DNA of 64,000 nucleotides from Callaeas wilsoni. Taxonomy: Eukaryota; Chordata; Aves; Passeriformes; Callaeidae. The position numbers were made by a program, and so were the translations under genes. Below are positions 35,115 through 47,718 of this stretch, piece after piece. Every line of letters begins with the position of its first letter. The stretch's first letter is position 1. Under the pieces are notes generated by a model. It saw only the letters and a list, made by a program, of their open reading frames with translations, searched no databases and was not told the DNA's origin. The DNA lies in contig VWPU01010337.1 in NCBI GenBank assembly GCA_013398955.1, positions 62,001-126,000 of the forward strand, written 5' to 3'.

Positions 35115-36234
35115 GGATTTTAAGTTTTTTCTGATACCACCACATCACCAGCCAAAACTTTGAGAAATTTTTACGCAAGAGAAGGAAACAGGGCCCTTCC
35201 AAGTATTCATCTGGGCACTGTATTTTCATTACTAGCCTTACTGGTGGTCTCTAGTCAGCACTTTACTGCCCTGTGTTGGACTTGGGGCTGTTTTCATAGT
35301 GAATCTTGTAAATGCTCATACAGAAGACAATTTTACCTGAAATCTAAATGCAAAGTCATAGAGCCGTTATAGGGGCAGGAACCATGTGGCAAAACAGGTA
35401 CTGGGGACCAGCTGCTAAACTGAACGTATTTCCTGCAGTGCCAGCACCAGTGGGAGAGGAGAAGGCCTCACCCAGCTGGCAGGGAGAGCAAACTCCTCAC
35501 ATCCAGCTCTAACGGCTGAAGGAAACACGTGCCAGAGTCATCACTGCTCTATTGGATCCCAGACCTGGGCAAAATGATGCTAGAAGAAAATAGGTGAGTT
35601 ATCACATTTCCTTTCTAAAGGAAAAGAAAAAAGTTAAAGTACCCCAAATGGTGCGAATACCACCAAAATAAAGTAAAAATCCCCTTTTTCTCTGCAGTCA
35701 GACTGTGCTGTGTGAAGACAGACATCTCTGATGGCAGGAGAGGTCTCAGCTGCACGATCGCCCCGGGCAGTGCAGGGACAGAGCAGCACCTCACGCTTGG
35801 GTGCCAGAGCTGTCCAGGGCTGACATGGAATGTCAAACAGCAGTGTTTTCCAAAATCTTTCAGACCTAAACCCCAGTTATCCCAAAACCGTTATTTCTTG
35901 CTTGGACAATGTTTACAGCCTCATAAAGCATTGAGGAGAGGTTTGTGTCCAGGCTGCTGCTGCAGAGAGGCGTTCGCACTCCTGGCTGTGCGCTCGGAGC
36001 CGAGCAGGGATCGGCCACCCCAGACCGCCCTGACACCCCACAGCTGGGCCAGGGACAGACCTCAGAGAACGGCGTCATGGGGATGGTGACAGCTTCTGCA
36101 GGAACACAGCAATCATCAGATTACTGGAGAGCTGCAATTATTAACATGACAGGAATTCTTGTGTGAATTGAGGAAAGAGTTTGTGTAAGACATGCACTGA
36201 TGTGAAATTTCACTCAGGCAAAACCTGAAATCTT
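35115..36234. other. Gene-free stretch
   Basis: No recognised repeat or gene. Overlapping open frames around 35.7-36.1 kb on both strands show no domain. Confidence 0.5.
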
Positions 36235-36414
36235 AGAATCATAGAACCACAGAATCTCCTGAGTCAGAAGTGACCCACAAGGATCATCCATTTCAGCCCC
36301 TGTCCCTGCCCAGACCCCCCAACAGCCCCACCCTGGGCACCCCGGCAGCGCTGGCCAAATGCTCCTGGAGCTCCGGCAGCCTCGGGGCCGGGACCATTCC
36401 CTGGGGAGCCTGGG
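36235..36414 (-). mobile_element. CR1 LINE, 3' part of a split copy
   Basis: It begins with the reversed tail AGAATCATAGAACCACAGAA, then 'gtgacccacaaggatcatcc' and 'ctccggcagcctcggggccgggacc', and stops at 'ggggagcctggg'. The related copy at 31.8 kb continues at this point with 'cagtgcccagcacc'. Here the sequence switches to unrelated DNA starting TGTGGATG. The rest of the same CR1 appears to resume at 36,834. Confidence 0.93.
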
Positions 36415-36584
36415 TGTGGATGCTGAAATGCTGTTAGCAGGGAAATTTTCTCTTCTTGCATTCATTCTATGAGAACTTTTCCTTTGCTGTGTAAGCTATG
36501 TAAACAATAGATAGGGTTTTTGTAAATAACATTCATATCTAGTATCTTCTGACCTTGTGTACATTATATTAGGAAAAAACATTT
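36415..36584. other. Non-CR1 insertion running into the gap
   Basis: 170 bp of AT-rich sequence starts TGTGGATGCTG and interrupts the CR1 copy, then runs into the assembly gap. A TG start is what the left edge of a retroviral-type LTR looks like, but the other end and any target duplication are hidden by the gap. It could also be another kind of insertion. Confidence 0.4.
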
Positions 36585-36833
36585 NNNNNNNNNNNNNNNN
36601 NNNNNNNNNNNNNNNNNNNNNNNNNNNNNNNNNNNNNNNNNNNNNNNNNNNNNNNNNNNNNNNNNNNNNNNNNNNNNNNNNNNNNNNNNNNNNNNNNNNN
36701 NNNNNNNNNNNNNNNNNNNNNNNNNNNNNNNNNNNNNNNNNNNNNNNNNNNNNNNNNNNNNNNNNNNNNNNNNNNNNNNNNNNNNNNNNNNNNNNNNNNN
36801 NNNNNNNNNNNNNNNNNNNNNNNNNNNNNNNNN
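36585..36833. other. Assembly gap (249 N)
   Basis: A run of N of unresolved sequence. Any reading frame crossing it is meaningless. Its flanks are parts of one CR1 copy plus an insertion, so a repeat-caused assembly break is likely. Confidence 1.
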
Positions 36834-37053
36834 CTTCCCTGGGTCCCTGTCACAGAGAGCAGAGATTGGAGCTGCCCCTCTGCTGTCCCTCGGGAGGAGC
36901 TGCAGGCCCCAGTGAGGTCTGACCTCAGTCTTCTCTGTTCCAGCTGAACAAACCAAGTGTCCTCAGCCGCTCCTCCTATGGTCCTTTAGACCCTTCACCA
37001 TCTTTGTGTCCCTCCTTTGGACTATATCCAACAGCTTTAGATCTTCCTTATAA
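36834..37053 (-). mobile_element. CR1 LINE, upstream part of the split copy
   Basis: It contains 'cttccctgggtccctgtcacagagagcagagattggagctgcccctctgctg', then 'gaggtctgacctcagtcttctctgttccagctgaacaaacc', 'cctcagccgctcctcctatgg' and 'gtgtccctcctttggac'. In the family this follows the segment ending at 36,414 after a short interval. Orientation and order agree with a single interrupted insertion. Confidence 0.88.
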
Positions 37054-39023
37054 AAGACTTGTCCCTGGGGACAGAATATAGAGAACTCATTAGCCATGAA
37101 ACCATGAAGAAATTAACAGCCTCTCCCTGTGATTGAGTGACCCAGCAAGGAAGGAGAAAAGGATGTTTTTGCCATTTTTCAGGACCTGGCTCTTGGTCAC
37201 TGGGATGAGCCTCGGACTGTGCTTTGGGAGCCAACCTCATCGCTGCCAGAGAAATGCAGAAAAGAGGCACAGGGACTGTGTTGGGGAGGACATGGAAGTA
37301 CGAGTGAATACAAAGGAGTTTGTTTCCTGTAGCTGGGGCAGCCACAGCCCATCGGTGCTGGCCCCGGCCCCTCCGGCTGGGTTCGGGCTCTTGAGGCACG
37401 TCCTCATGCTGGTGAGGCTCAGCAAGAACAGACTGTGCAAGGACAGATTGTGCCACCTGCCGTGCCCAGGCAAGAGATCTGGCCGATGTCACACGGCCTG
37501 GCATCTTCTTCACCCAGTGGGATGCAAGATTGTGATCCCAGTTTCCTTCTCCTGTTGTCCGCCTCCAATAAGACATTTTAATCAAATACCTTACAGGGTC
37601 GAACTGTAAGGGACCTACAACTGATGTCTTTCATCCATGAACCACTCCCATCCCGAAATCTCTCTGCTGTGCTTCCCCTGGACATGAAAGGAGGTGTTGA
37701 TGACTCAGCAGAGTGAGGAGTCCCCAGACCAGGAAGTCGAGGAGCTGCAGTGTGTTCAGCTCAGTGCAGGTCTGTGAGCAGTGGGAAAAGGTCTCCCTTT
37801 GGGTTTCTGGCTGCCAGTCAAGCAAAGCAAGGATAACTTCAGATCATTGTCACTCTCCAGTATTCCTGTTTATACATGGACTCAGAGAAGAAGATGGGAG
37901 CAGCAGATACGGGTTTTAAAGGGACCTGTTCCTCCCTGGCTGCCTGACTTCCTGTGAACCATCATCTCTCTAGGCCTTATCTGACCTTTCCAGACGTGCG
38001 AATCATACCCCACCTTGGGCCAGTGTTCACAGGTTTGATTTTCCTTGGCAGCCCGCTCCTGCTGCTCGCAGCTTTTGCTGTACATTTTCTCACACATGTA
38101 CGATCAGATCCATGGGAACATCTCCTGATGACTGACTCTGTAATTTGCCTGTTTTCTCCTAGGGAAAAAAACCACTTTACAGATTAACAATCAAGCTAAC
38201 AGCTTCTGTTGTGGATATGAAAGAACATTACCCCTGTGGCACGCTTGAGTCCTACAGTTCTGTGGCTTCATAACCATACGACGCTGCCCGTCTGCTGGCA
38301 GACAGGCAGGGCAGGCTCTGATGTGGACTCGCTTAGATGTTTCTGAAATGAAATTTATTGTTCCTGAGAGAAAAGAAACCGTATTTTTTCCTGTGCCAGA
38401 TCAGAACCAAAGGTCTGTATTTCTCTAGGTCTTGTGGATGAAGCAAACCCTTTCTTTTCAGCTTGTTTAATTTTATGACTTGGCATTTTGGGAGCACAGG
38501 GCAGCATGGGGAGAGCCAGCGTGTGCTGAGCTGGGTGGGGGTGATGGAGAGGTTCCCCGAGGTTTGCTGTGGAGGGCTGCGGGCAAAGCCCAGAGCTGCA
38601 GGATGGAGCCCTCCCAGCCAGAGCTCTGCTGTGCAGGGACACCTGTCTGCAGGTCCTGGCTGGCTGGCTGGCAGTCCTACAGAAATGCCTCTGAGTTTCT
38701 TGTCCTGGCAGAACTGGCACTGTTTAACCCTTTAGCCGCCTTCATGCTCTGCAGCCCAGTTACTCTCTCACAGTGTTCCTGTGCTGCAGGGAGAGGGGAT
38801 GAGGGAGGCCCTTGACAGGGCATAGGCAGCTTCTGCTGCCTCCACCAGCTCTGGAAGGAAGCTGACCTGGCCAAATCCCTGGGAAAGGCACCTTGAACAA
38901 ACCTGGGATTTCTTGTCCTTCCAAAAACTGCTGTTGGGTAGTTAAAAAGAGCCTTTCATGGGTGTCGCAGGTCTTCCCCTTCCCTCTCCACTGTGCTCCA
39001 GCCATGCCCCTCAAGCCCTTTGC
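37054..39023. other. Gene-free stretch with one unexplained open frame
   Basis: A 158-codon plus-strand frame lies at 37,133-37,609 and overlaps a 182-codon minus-strand frame. Neither is recognised (see findings). The rest, 37.6-39.0 kb, holds short frames only. A CTGG run occurs near 38,660. Confidence 0.4.
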
Positions 39024-39225
39024 TGCACCTTCCACTGTCCCAGGCTGCTCCAAGCCCTGTCCAACCTGGCTTTGGACACTTCCAGGGATGGGGCAGCCAC
39101 AGCTTCTTTGGGCACCCTGTGCCAGAGCTTCCTCACCCTCACAGGGAAGAGTTTCTTCCCAATATCCAATTTCAATCTACCATCTTTCAGCTCAAATCTA
39201 TTAAAATTCATGCCCTCTCATGTCT
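39024..39225 (-). mobile_element. CR1 LINE fragment lacking a clear 3' tail
   Basis: 'gcaccttccactgtcccaggctgctccaagccctgtccaacctgg', then 'ggacacttccagggatggggcagccacagcttctttgggcaccctgtgcc', 'gggaagagtttcttcccaatatcc' and a diverged 'tttcagctcaaatctatt'. The terminal block and tail expected to the left are missing or unrecognisable. Confidence 0.92.
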
Positions 39226-42200
39226 CTCTTTCTCCAGAAGGACCAGATATCCTGAGCCATCAGTGCACTGGAAGCCCTGGACTTCATTCCTGAGCTCTTG
39301 GGCCAGGCTTGACGTGCAGCTTTTAGTCCTGAAGCAAACCTCACTTCCTTCACCATGGAGTACTCTGGAGTGCTTTTACAAAGCTAAACAATCTGATGGC
39401 AAGTCTTTTCTAGGCATTTTTAAAACTGCTTTTTTGTTCCTTTAGTGCTGACACATCTCCAGAGGCTGTGTCTAGACAATTTAGAGTCTCCGCGTATCCT
39501 CACAGATGTGGTGCTGTGTCATCCTCAGAAATCCTGGAAACATCACTTACCTACAGCTCCCAAACCTGCTACTCCCACAGTCACACCTGCCATCCGAGCT
39601 GCTGGTGGGTTTAGAGATCCTGAATTCCTCTGAACCATTCTACAATTCTCCTGCACCTACTTAAAAGTGGGTCCTGCCCCATGGGATGCGGGCAGGGTTT
39701 GGGCTTGGCATGATTCCTGACGTTAAAAAGAAATTCATGTATCCCTGTCCGTGAAAATACTGTGAAAAGAATGAAAGGCAACATCAATAGCTCTGCATTA
39801 GAAACATCTTTAAGAAACAAATTGATCTCTCAGTGAAGATACATGCCTGGTATCCACGCACATGTCCGAAGGCACACTCTTGCCATTCTCAATTTGCCAA
39901 CTCATCTTTTCCAGGACAGGCTACCATAGTGCTGGTGCTCATGAGGAAGCCTTTCCTTGCCTTCCCCCCTGCCCAGGCAGTGCCAGGCTGCCTCGTGCCT
40001 GTGTTATCCCATTTTGGAAAGGCAGGATGCTGCCTGCCGGTGTTCCCATACATCATCCTGTCCCCAGCCCTGTGTCCAGAGGAGATGGAGGCAAGGAGCT
40101 GCTGAGAGGAGACTGCAGCCACTGCTCAGTGGCTTGGCCCTGGCCACAGAGTGTCCTTTTCTCTCCCCTTCCTTCCCACACTGATTTGCTCATTTTTTAC
40201 GTGGGCTGCAGGGTGCAAATGTGGTCCTTGACTGACGATGGACTGTGTTCTGTAAAGGCTGGGTGAGGAACAGGAGGAGTTTATGGACCCCTGAGCATCT
40301 TTTGCTGGTAACACATCTGCTTTTTTCCCTTCTCTGCTGTTTTCCCTTTTTGATCTCTTTCAGGAAGGGCAGAAGCTCTGCACGTCTGATCCCTGCATTG
40401 TCCATGGGGCCAGGCATTGGTATTTCTGGAACTGAGCTTGAGCTTTTCCTGGGAATGCAGCCACTGCCTGATGCCTCCCTGTGAACCTGGCAGTGAGTCA
40501 GGATGCCCCAAGCGATGGATTGGAGGAAAAATGTCTGACCCCGTTACCTCCCTCTCTCTCTGGGGTGATCAGCTATTGCTGGTTCCTCGCAGCTCTCAGC
40601 AACGACACTTAATGAAACCAGAGGACACGGGCTGTGTGTGGGGAACAGGTGGAAGAGCTGGAGAAAGCAAACCTCAGGACCCATCCTTTGTCTCATCCCT
40701 CAGGATTCACCTCCATACCTGGAAGTGTCCAAGGCCGGGATTCTATGGTTTTGGGAAGAGGGGAGGGATTGGATTCCTACCTTAGACCTCAGGAAAAGCA
40801 GCAGGTGCTGCAGCAGGCACGGGAGTGTTCATTGCAGGAAGGTACTTGCCAAGGGAATTCCAGAGACGGGGTGACCCCTTCTCCCTGCAGACGCCGTTCC
40901 CTGCCTCTGGAGCAGGCAGGACTTGGCAGCGCTGGCCAAAGGACCCCACCGTGTGGACACAGGGACTGGACTCACCAGCAGCCAGAGGTTTCCCCTGGCA
41001 GGGAACACAGATTATTAAACCTCCGCCAGTATTCGCCGTGGTCCCTTCCTTTCATCAACTCTCTTCTCCAATATTATGTTTTCTGTTCTTTTGGGAAAGC
41101 GGTGCACTATTTAATAAGAAGAAGGGGTTGCTTCAGTACACCCGAGAATTGATGATTGACTCAGACTTTTTTAATAATTCAGCTGCAAGACAGGCCCTGA
41201 GTACTCACAGCACCCAGAGAATGCCCTGGAGGAGAAAACAGAGTTGCAAGGTTTTCCTGCTGGGTGCTGGCATCTGAGGCTCCTTCCAGGGCACCTAGGA
41301 ACAAACCCACCTGTCTGTACTAAAAAAGGTGGGTCCACCTGGGAACCAGCTCATTTGCTGACCTAGAGCCAAAGCAGGGAACAGAGTGAAGCCACTGGGT
41401 GAAACACCCCACGCAGAGAGCAGATGAAATGAAGACTGATCCCAAGGATGCTCTTGTGTGTGGAGTATATCCATCACAATGTGTTTGAACCTGACACTTC
41501 AAGAGCCAGCAGATTTCCTCTGAGAACTGGTTTTTAAGTGGAGTTTAGCTAAGGGATGTGTATCTTTGCAAGCCCACAGCAGCAGGAGAAACCCTGTGTT
41601 CTGCCCATGCTCTGTCTTGGCTGGTTCCTGGGTTGGTTGCAGCTGAGCTAATTCTGACCCAGAGCAGGAGAAGCACCGGGTGAGGCTCCCCTGACATCTC
41701 CCAGTGACACTTCTCATAGGGAGCTTCCAAGGAACGACACGAGGCGTGTCTGACAAACACCTCTCATCAGCAAACCCGACCCTGGATGTCAGGCCAGCAG
41801 CAGTCCATGCTGTTCCAACAGTAGGAGAGGATGATCCTCCACAGCTCAGGGAGAGCTTTGACTCTTGCCTGCAGCTACAGCAGAAACTCACTGTCCTGTT
41901 CCCTGAAGGAAAGCCTTGTCCCCAGCTCTTCTCCAGCCTGCCCGTGGGTCCATCTGCTGAGGGTGTGTGTTTCCTGCTGCTCCAGGAGGGGCTGTTCAAT
42001 AGGGGCTTTCAGGACTCTACTGTAAGACAACAAGACTCCTGCTGACTTGTGTGGTTTCACGTTCGCATATTTACAGGAATTTCAGAGGCAAGGCAGCCTG
42101 CGGGGCTGTGAACCACAGTGATGCACTGAGCAGGTTGTCCTGAGGGGCAGGGTCCTGGTTACCCACCACGGACACAGAAATGTTCTTCACAGAGGCTTGG

Positions 42201-43246
42201 GGAGGCGAGCACGTCCTGGTAACCAAGGGGATTAGCAATCTGCAGGCAGCACATGAGGAAAACAAGGATGGATGTTTCAGGAATGCGATGGAGTGGATAC
42301 ATCCTGAAGAATTAGGGGAAAACTTTTGTTTGTTATCTTTTCTGACATTAGCAGCACAAGCATACATACACACCCCAAAGCCATTAGTTTGCAGGAATTT
42401 GTTTCTCACCCTAGTTTTTTTGCAGGTTTTGAGTTTCTTTCCATGTTCTCTTAAGTCCCTGGCAAAATTTCCCTGGAGTTCAGCAATAAATTAGAGCTTT
42501 TATGAATTACACACCTCTGACGCCTCCTTGGAGAAATAAAACATTAGTGGGAACCCAGTGCTCTGCTGAAGCAGCCCAGAGCTCTGAGAATTCCTCACTC
42601 CATCATCACTCCAGTTGCCAAATGCACCCAGTGATCAATACCAGGGCTTTTGAATGACCCAAACAGGTGGGTTGTTACCCTTTCTAGTGTAATATTTTAC
42701 ACCTCAGCTTGACGCACTCTTTCTAGCTATGCAGAAAAATCGAGGTTACCGCAAACCCAAGACATGGTTATCTGTGGCAAAGAATCACACAGTTTACAGG
42801 GCATTAAAATGTTACAATTTTTTACATAGCTGTTAGTAAGTATTGAGTTCATTCTCAGGACATTCGAAAAGATGTCAGCCTCAAAGTGCCAGTTACAATG
42901 AACAAATCTGGGGACTTAAAGGAGCTGCTCAATGTGACACACATCGCAGCCTGTCCCGTGGCCATCTGTATGTTCTCTTTTGGTTTTCCATCCACAGGGA
43001 TTGGTCCTGGCCCCAATAAAGGCTGAAATCTGGTCATGAAAGAAACTGCCTGGAAGATAACAGCACTGGAGCAGCTCTGCCAGGAAAGGGAAAGTCTGAA
43101 GAAAACAACATTTTTGACTAGTTTCAGAAGTTCCGAAGAAACCCACTGACCCTTTACGTGGTGATGCTGATGCTGGCCTTCATCCCCATTGTCATGACTC
43201 TTTGCCTTCCTGCAGAGCTCTTGTTAAGCAAACCTAGAATAAAGGA

Positions 43247-43268
43247 CTCAAGACCTGGTTGTCTTGAG
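43247..43268. other. Perfect hairpin, 8-bp stem
   Basis: CTCAAGAC, loop ctggtt, GTCTTGAG. It lies 7 bases after an AATAAA word (43,238-43,243 region) and 20 bases before a second hairpin. Confidence 0.85.
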
Positions 43269-43288
43269 AGGCTTTGCATTTTGCTTTG

Positions 43289-43313
43289 CCTGGTTAGGCT
43301 TCACCTAACCAGG
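43289..43313. other. Perfect hairpin, 10-bp stem
   Basis: CCTGGTTAGG, loop cttca, CCTAACCAGG. It shares the CTGGTT word with the loop of the preceding hairpin. Directly downstream, 'agttctaatc' is repeated in tandem twice. Confidence 0.9.
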
Positions 43314-45643
43314 ACTGCGTAGTTCTAATCAGTTCTAATCGGTTGTTCTACCTTCAGTACAACACTCCACACTTACAGTTAAAATATGCACAACTCCATG
43401 GTGGCTGATCCTAGAATAGCCTGAAATCCAGTGTCCTACTAGGAAGAGCTGAGCTGACCAGGTGAGGTCTGGTGACACAGCAGCGAGGGAGAAAAAGGGA
43501 CAAGTGGCAGAACAGAACCCATCACTGCTTTGGGGAAACACAGGATACAGTAATCCACAGATGTTACTGAAAAACGTCTATGTCCAAAAGAGGTTTGCAA
43601 GCATAAAAAGGAATTATTCAGTATTCCACAAGAACATGTTACTGCAGTAGCCACACAGATCCACCACAACAAAGTTTCTACACAACAGTGTGGAGAAAGC
43701 AGCAGTGTTTTCCTCATTTCCACTGTTTCAGGGGCTGTGCAGAGAAGATGAAATCATGGGTTTGAGAAAAAAAACATTACTTCTGTCACCAGTGATCTGG
43801 ACAGATGTAGTTTCACAACAGCAACGATATAAGAAAAAAACAGTTTGTATGTGAGTCCTAGAATAGTTCCAAGTGTTCCCGGACCTATTGTTGCCTTTAA
43901 CAAACTGACATTTGGAGAGTCCTAAGAAGACATGAGGAAAAATCCAACATGTCAAGGCAGAGCAGACAGCTTGTGCCAGCACTGAGGCAGGGGCTGAGAC
44001 AGGGAAAGGTGGGTCAGCAAAAACATCCTTGTCCAGCCTTGTTCCCACTTGACTAGGAAGAATCTGGCTTTGGTGGAAAGAGCAGTTCCAGCTCCGCCCG
44101 AGACAAGCGAGATCCCCACACCTGAACGTACCCATCTGGGATCTGCCCTCTGCACCAGCCTCTGCCAGGTGCAGCAAACATCCCGGAGCAGCTGCACTCC
44201 TGCACGGGAGGGCACAGTGCCGGTGTCCCGGCCATCCCCTGCCACAGGGACTTGCATCTCCTGCAGGAGCAACCTGGCTCCTGCAGGCACTGCCTTGCCC
44301 TGGCACACCGCAGTGGCACCCCGGCCGGCGATCAGACGGCTCTCTGCTGCAGTTCGCCATCACCAAGGGTGCAAAGAACACTTTTCCAAAGCCTGCAGCC
44401 TCCACAACGTTCAGTGACTTTTGGCACACTTCAAAATTTCGCCTCCAGTTCTTTCCTTCTGAGCTGGTTTGATGATTTCTTCAGCTATTTGTCCAGATAA
44501 CTGCACACCCATTTCTTCCACAACCCCTGCTCAGTTTCTCCTTTCTTTCTCATCCTTCTGACAGCTTTACATGTTCTGCCTTTGCCCCATGATTCTGAGG
44601 GGCTCTGAACTTGCCTTTAATCCGTGTGCTGCAGGAGCCTGGCTCCTGCCAGAGCAGTGAGCGGAGCTGTCTGTTCACAGGTCCGGTGAACTTCTGGGGA
44701 GCTCGTAGGTTACAGCATTGCTGGGTTCCTATGGAGACCTGGTGCCAGCTGACAGGTCAAGTTACTCATCAGGTGTTTCTCCTTACATGAAGTGTCAAAA
44801 TCCCTCTGTGGATCCTCTGGGTTTGTAACTGACATGTCAAAATGCTTTAGTCACAATCAAAGTCCCTGTGGTATTTTCAAATACCTAAGGATATTGTTAA
44901 CAATATTACCGAGAACTGCCATTCAACATATTCTTTCTGAGAGATTCTGTTGCTGAAAGAGTTGGCTTTTGTTTTTTTCTTTTTAATGAGAGCCCAAGTC
45001 TTTGGATACTAACAAATATCCTCTCCAAGCCTTGCCGTGAGCAAGAGTGTCAGCCCAGCTGTGTTGCAGAAGGCCGTACTGGGAGCCAGGCTTTCATCCA
45101 AAGCTCTAGGGTTGTAGAGCACTTCAGAAACAGCATGGGAGATCCAGTTATCAAGGAAAAATCAGAGAGTGGCCTACATTTCCCCATGTTTCTCTGGCAC
45201 AGGCTTGGTTTAACCAAATTCTCATGGTCCCCTGCATCCCTGCAGGATGGGGTTATGGATTCCTGGGCTGACAAGGCCCATCCTGCCCACTGTCAGCAGT
45301 GCAGCAAACACGACTCCCGGCGTCCCCTTCAGTCTGGGTCACAGGGAGTTTGAGATCACTGGTTGCTGCACCAGTGCTGCGTGCTCGGGGTCACAGCCAC
45401 CACCTCAGTCCATGGAGCTGCCAGATGTGTTCCTGCGCTTCCCAGCAAAGGAAATATCTGAGTGGATACCCAGTAGACAAGGTGGTAAGATTTTATTCCA
45501 TTCGAGAAGCTGGAAATATCTTAACACAAGAAACATGTCCCAAATGTTTCTTGTACTCTCATCCCTTGCACAACTGTTGGCCACGAGACCACAGGAGTCC
45601 TCCAGCACTGCCCCAGGGACAGGCTCAGCACACTGCGCTCAGG

Positions 45644-45803
45644 TGGCACAGAGAGGTGTGGAAGCCCTGGAAGTGTCCAAGGCCAGGTTGGTCGGGGCTT
45701 GCAGCAGCCTGAGATACTGGAAGGTGTCCCAGCCCATGGCAGGGGGTGGGATAGGATGGGTTTTAAGATCTCTTCCAACCCCACTCAATCTGTGACTCCA
45801 TGC
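45644..45803 (+). mobile_element. CR1 LINE, 3' end fragment
   Basis: 'cagagaggtgtggaagccctggaagtgtccaaggccaggttgg', then 'aaggtgtcccagcccatggcagggggtggg', 'agatctcttccaaccccactc' and a decayed tail. It belongs to the first 3' group. Confidence 0.92.
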
Positions 45804-47718
45804 TCATTGCTCTTCACAGGGCTGTCCTGCCACAGCATTCCTGCAGCAGCACCTGACTCACCTGGCCCAGGTTTGGGTCATTTCCTTTGAAACTTGGGCA
45901 CTGCTTTTGGTTCCTGGTGTTTGCAGTGCACGACTTTCACCCTGCCCCAGGTACACGCAGGACACCCTCAGAGCTCACCGAACATCCTGCCAAAGACCAA
46001 AGCTCCGGGCAACCTTTCCTGCTTCTGACCTCACCTGTGAGCGCCAGCGGCTCCCTGGTGGTCACTGGAGCTCATGAGTCACTGCAGACACCAGCCACCC
46101 AGGAGACAGGTTCTCAGGGAGAGTCATGTCCTGCGAGGAATGCTGCCAACACATTCCGTCTGCTGCCCTCTCGCTGTGGCTCAGCACTGAGCCAGGTCCT
46201 CATGGGACGCCGGCAGAGCTGGATGGCCTCAGCCAGGCTTCCCACAGCCCTTGGACACGAGCCCCTCTTCATGTGAGGGACTCCTGCAACGTTACAGCTT
46301 CCACAAGCCTTCATCCATTCTGCCCTCTCCTGATTGAGCAAAGTCCGTTGGGAGACAAAGCCAGGAACGTTTGTTAGTTAGAAGTTGCTTTGTCACTCGT
46401 GATCTTATGCTGACAGCTTTGTGTCTGAAAAGCACTTTTAGTTTCAATCACAATGAATAAAATAACAGGTTTAACATTTGGAAAGCTCATTACTGGAAAC
46501 TTTATAAAACTTAAGGCTAACAAGGCTGAATTATTGCTTTAAAGAGCAAATTTTTTTGTTAAAAATACAGACGTAAAAAGATTTATAGTATGTAACCCAG
46601 CTACGATTGTGAAGTACAGCATTGGTATTCTACACTCTTCTTTTTTCCCTGAGTCTCTTCTTTTTCACGTATCAGTGCATCCAGCTAAGCACAATGTCAT
46701 TACCACAGAGCATTTAGCAAAGACACTGCTCTGGGGATGGATTAAGCAGGCTCTGGGAGCCCTCCCCTGCAGATGACACTGGCTGCCTGCATTCCCCAGG
46801 CCCCAGAAGTACAACAAAAAGGATTACATTTTGATGACTTAAATTTCCGTGTGGGGAGGAAATCAACAAAGAACACTATGGATGATGTCAGCCTGTGTCT
46901 GCACTGATGCACAGCATGGCCAGCGCTCACCTTGCCCATAGCAAACAGCAACTCTGTTTTATTTATTAATTTATTTGTTGATTCATTTATTTATTGATTG
47001 ATCAGCTTAAAAGCAGAGTCCTTACCCAGCACGTTCCTGCACAACATCCAAACCCCATCCGACCCCAGGTCTTGTCCCACATCCCAGGAATGCTGTGTTC
47101 TGCACCATAACACAGAAAAGCTGTTGATGTGCTCCACAATACATGGAAATATGAAAACCTGCTTATGACTCTGACTTGTCTTTTGGACTATGGGGAGCAC
47201 AAGCCCACCAGCCCAGTCTGGTGTACAACTAGTCATCCATTCACATCAGCAAGGCACATACAAGCCATATTTTGTTTCTTTTCACCTCTAAACACACACA
47301 GAAATACTGCGGCTGTGAAAACTCAATCTATGTTCTGGAAAAGCAAGGGCTCTGGTGCCTAGTTTGCCCAGAAATGTGCTTAAATATGATAATTTAATGA
47401 CGCATTCTTCAGAGTGCCCCATTTTCCCAGAGCCTCATTTTTAAAGGCTGGCTCTAAAAGGCATTGGGGGTGCCGGCATTGCAGCACTTGGAGCCTCTGA
47501 CAGAAGACAGATTTTCGTGGCAGCCAGACTCCATGCCGAAGGGCTCTTCGCACAGGACCTCTCAGAGCTCTCTTTGACATCTACTGGCCTCTGCTGTTTT
47601 GCACGAGGGCATCTGGATGTGTGCAAAGCATTTGGCACTGTCCTGCTCCATATCGTTCTCTCTGAAATGCAGAGACATGGATTTGATGGCTGGACAAATG
47701 GGAATGATTTCACACAGA
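45804..47718. other. Gene-free stretch, AT-rich centre
   Basis: 46,380-46,670 is AT-rich and CpG-poor. 46,960-46,999 is a degenerate TTTATT-type low-complexity run. No exon or RNA gene could be supported. Confidence 0.5.

Larger units (their letters stand above)
39226..45643. other. 6.4-kb stretch with no clear transposon
   Basis: The only possible CR1 trace is about 40,717-40,760 ('cctggaagtgtccaaggcc' then 'gattctatgg'), too short to call. Open frames around 40.6-42.0 kb overlap on both strands without a recognised domain. Two adjacent perfect hairpins lie at 43,247-43,313. 42.7-42.9 kb is AT-rich. Confidence 0.45.

Noticed and set aside
36557..36956. Open frames across the N gap
   Set aside because: Most of each frame is unresolved sequence translated as X.
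40717..40760. Possible CR1 trace ('cctggaagtgtccaaggcc' then 'gattctatgg')
   Set aside because: Only about 20 bases match before an abrupt jump. It could be a deleted relic, but it is too short to annotate.
41704..42045. 113-codon plus frame with an overlapping 166-codon minus frame
   Set aside because: No recognisable domain, both strands are open, and there is no splice or promoter context.
44258..44287. Palindrome CTCCTGCAGGAG with a second CTCCTGCAGG nearby
   Set aside because: Short and GC-rich. No further structure or repeat context supports a function.
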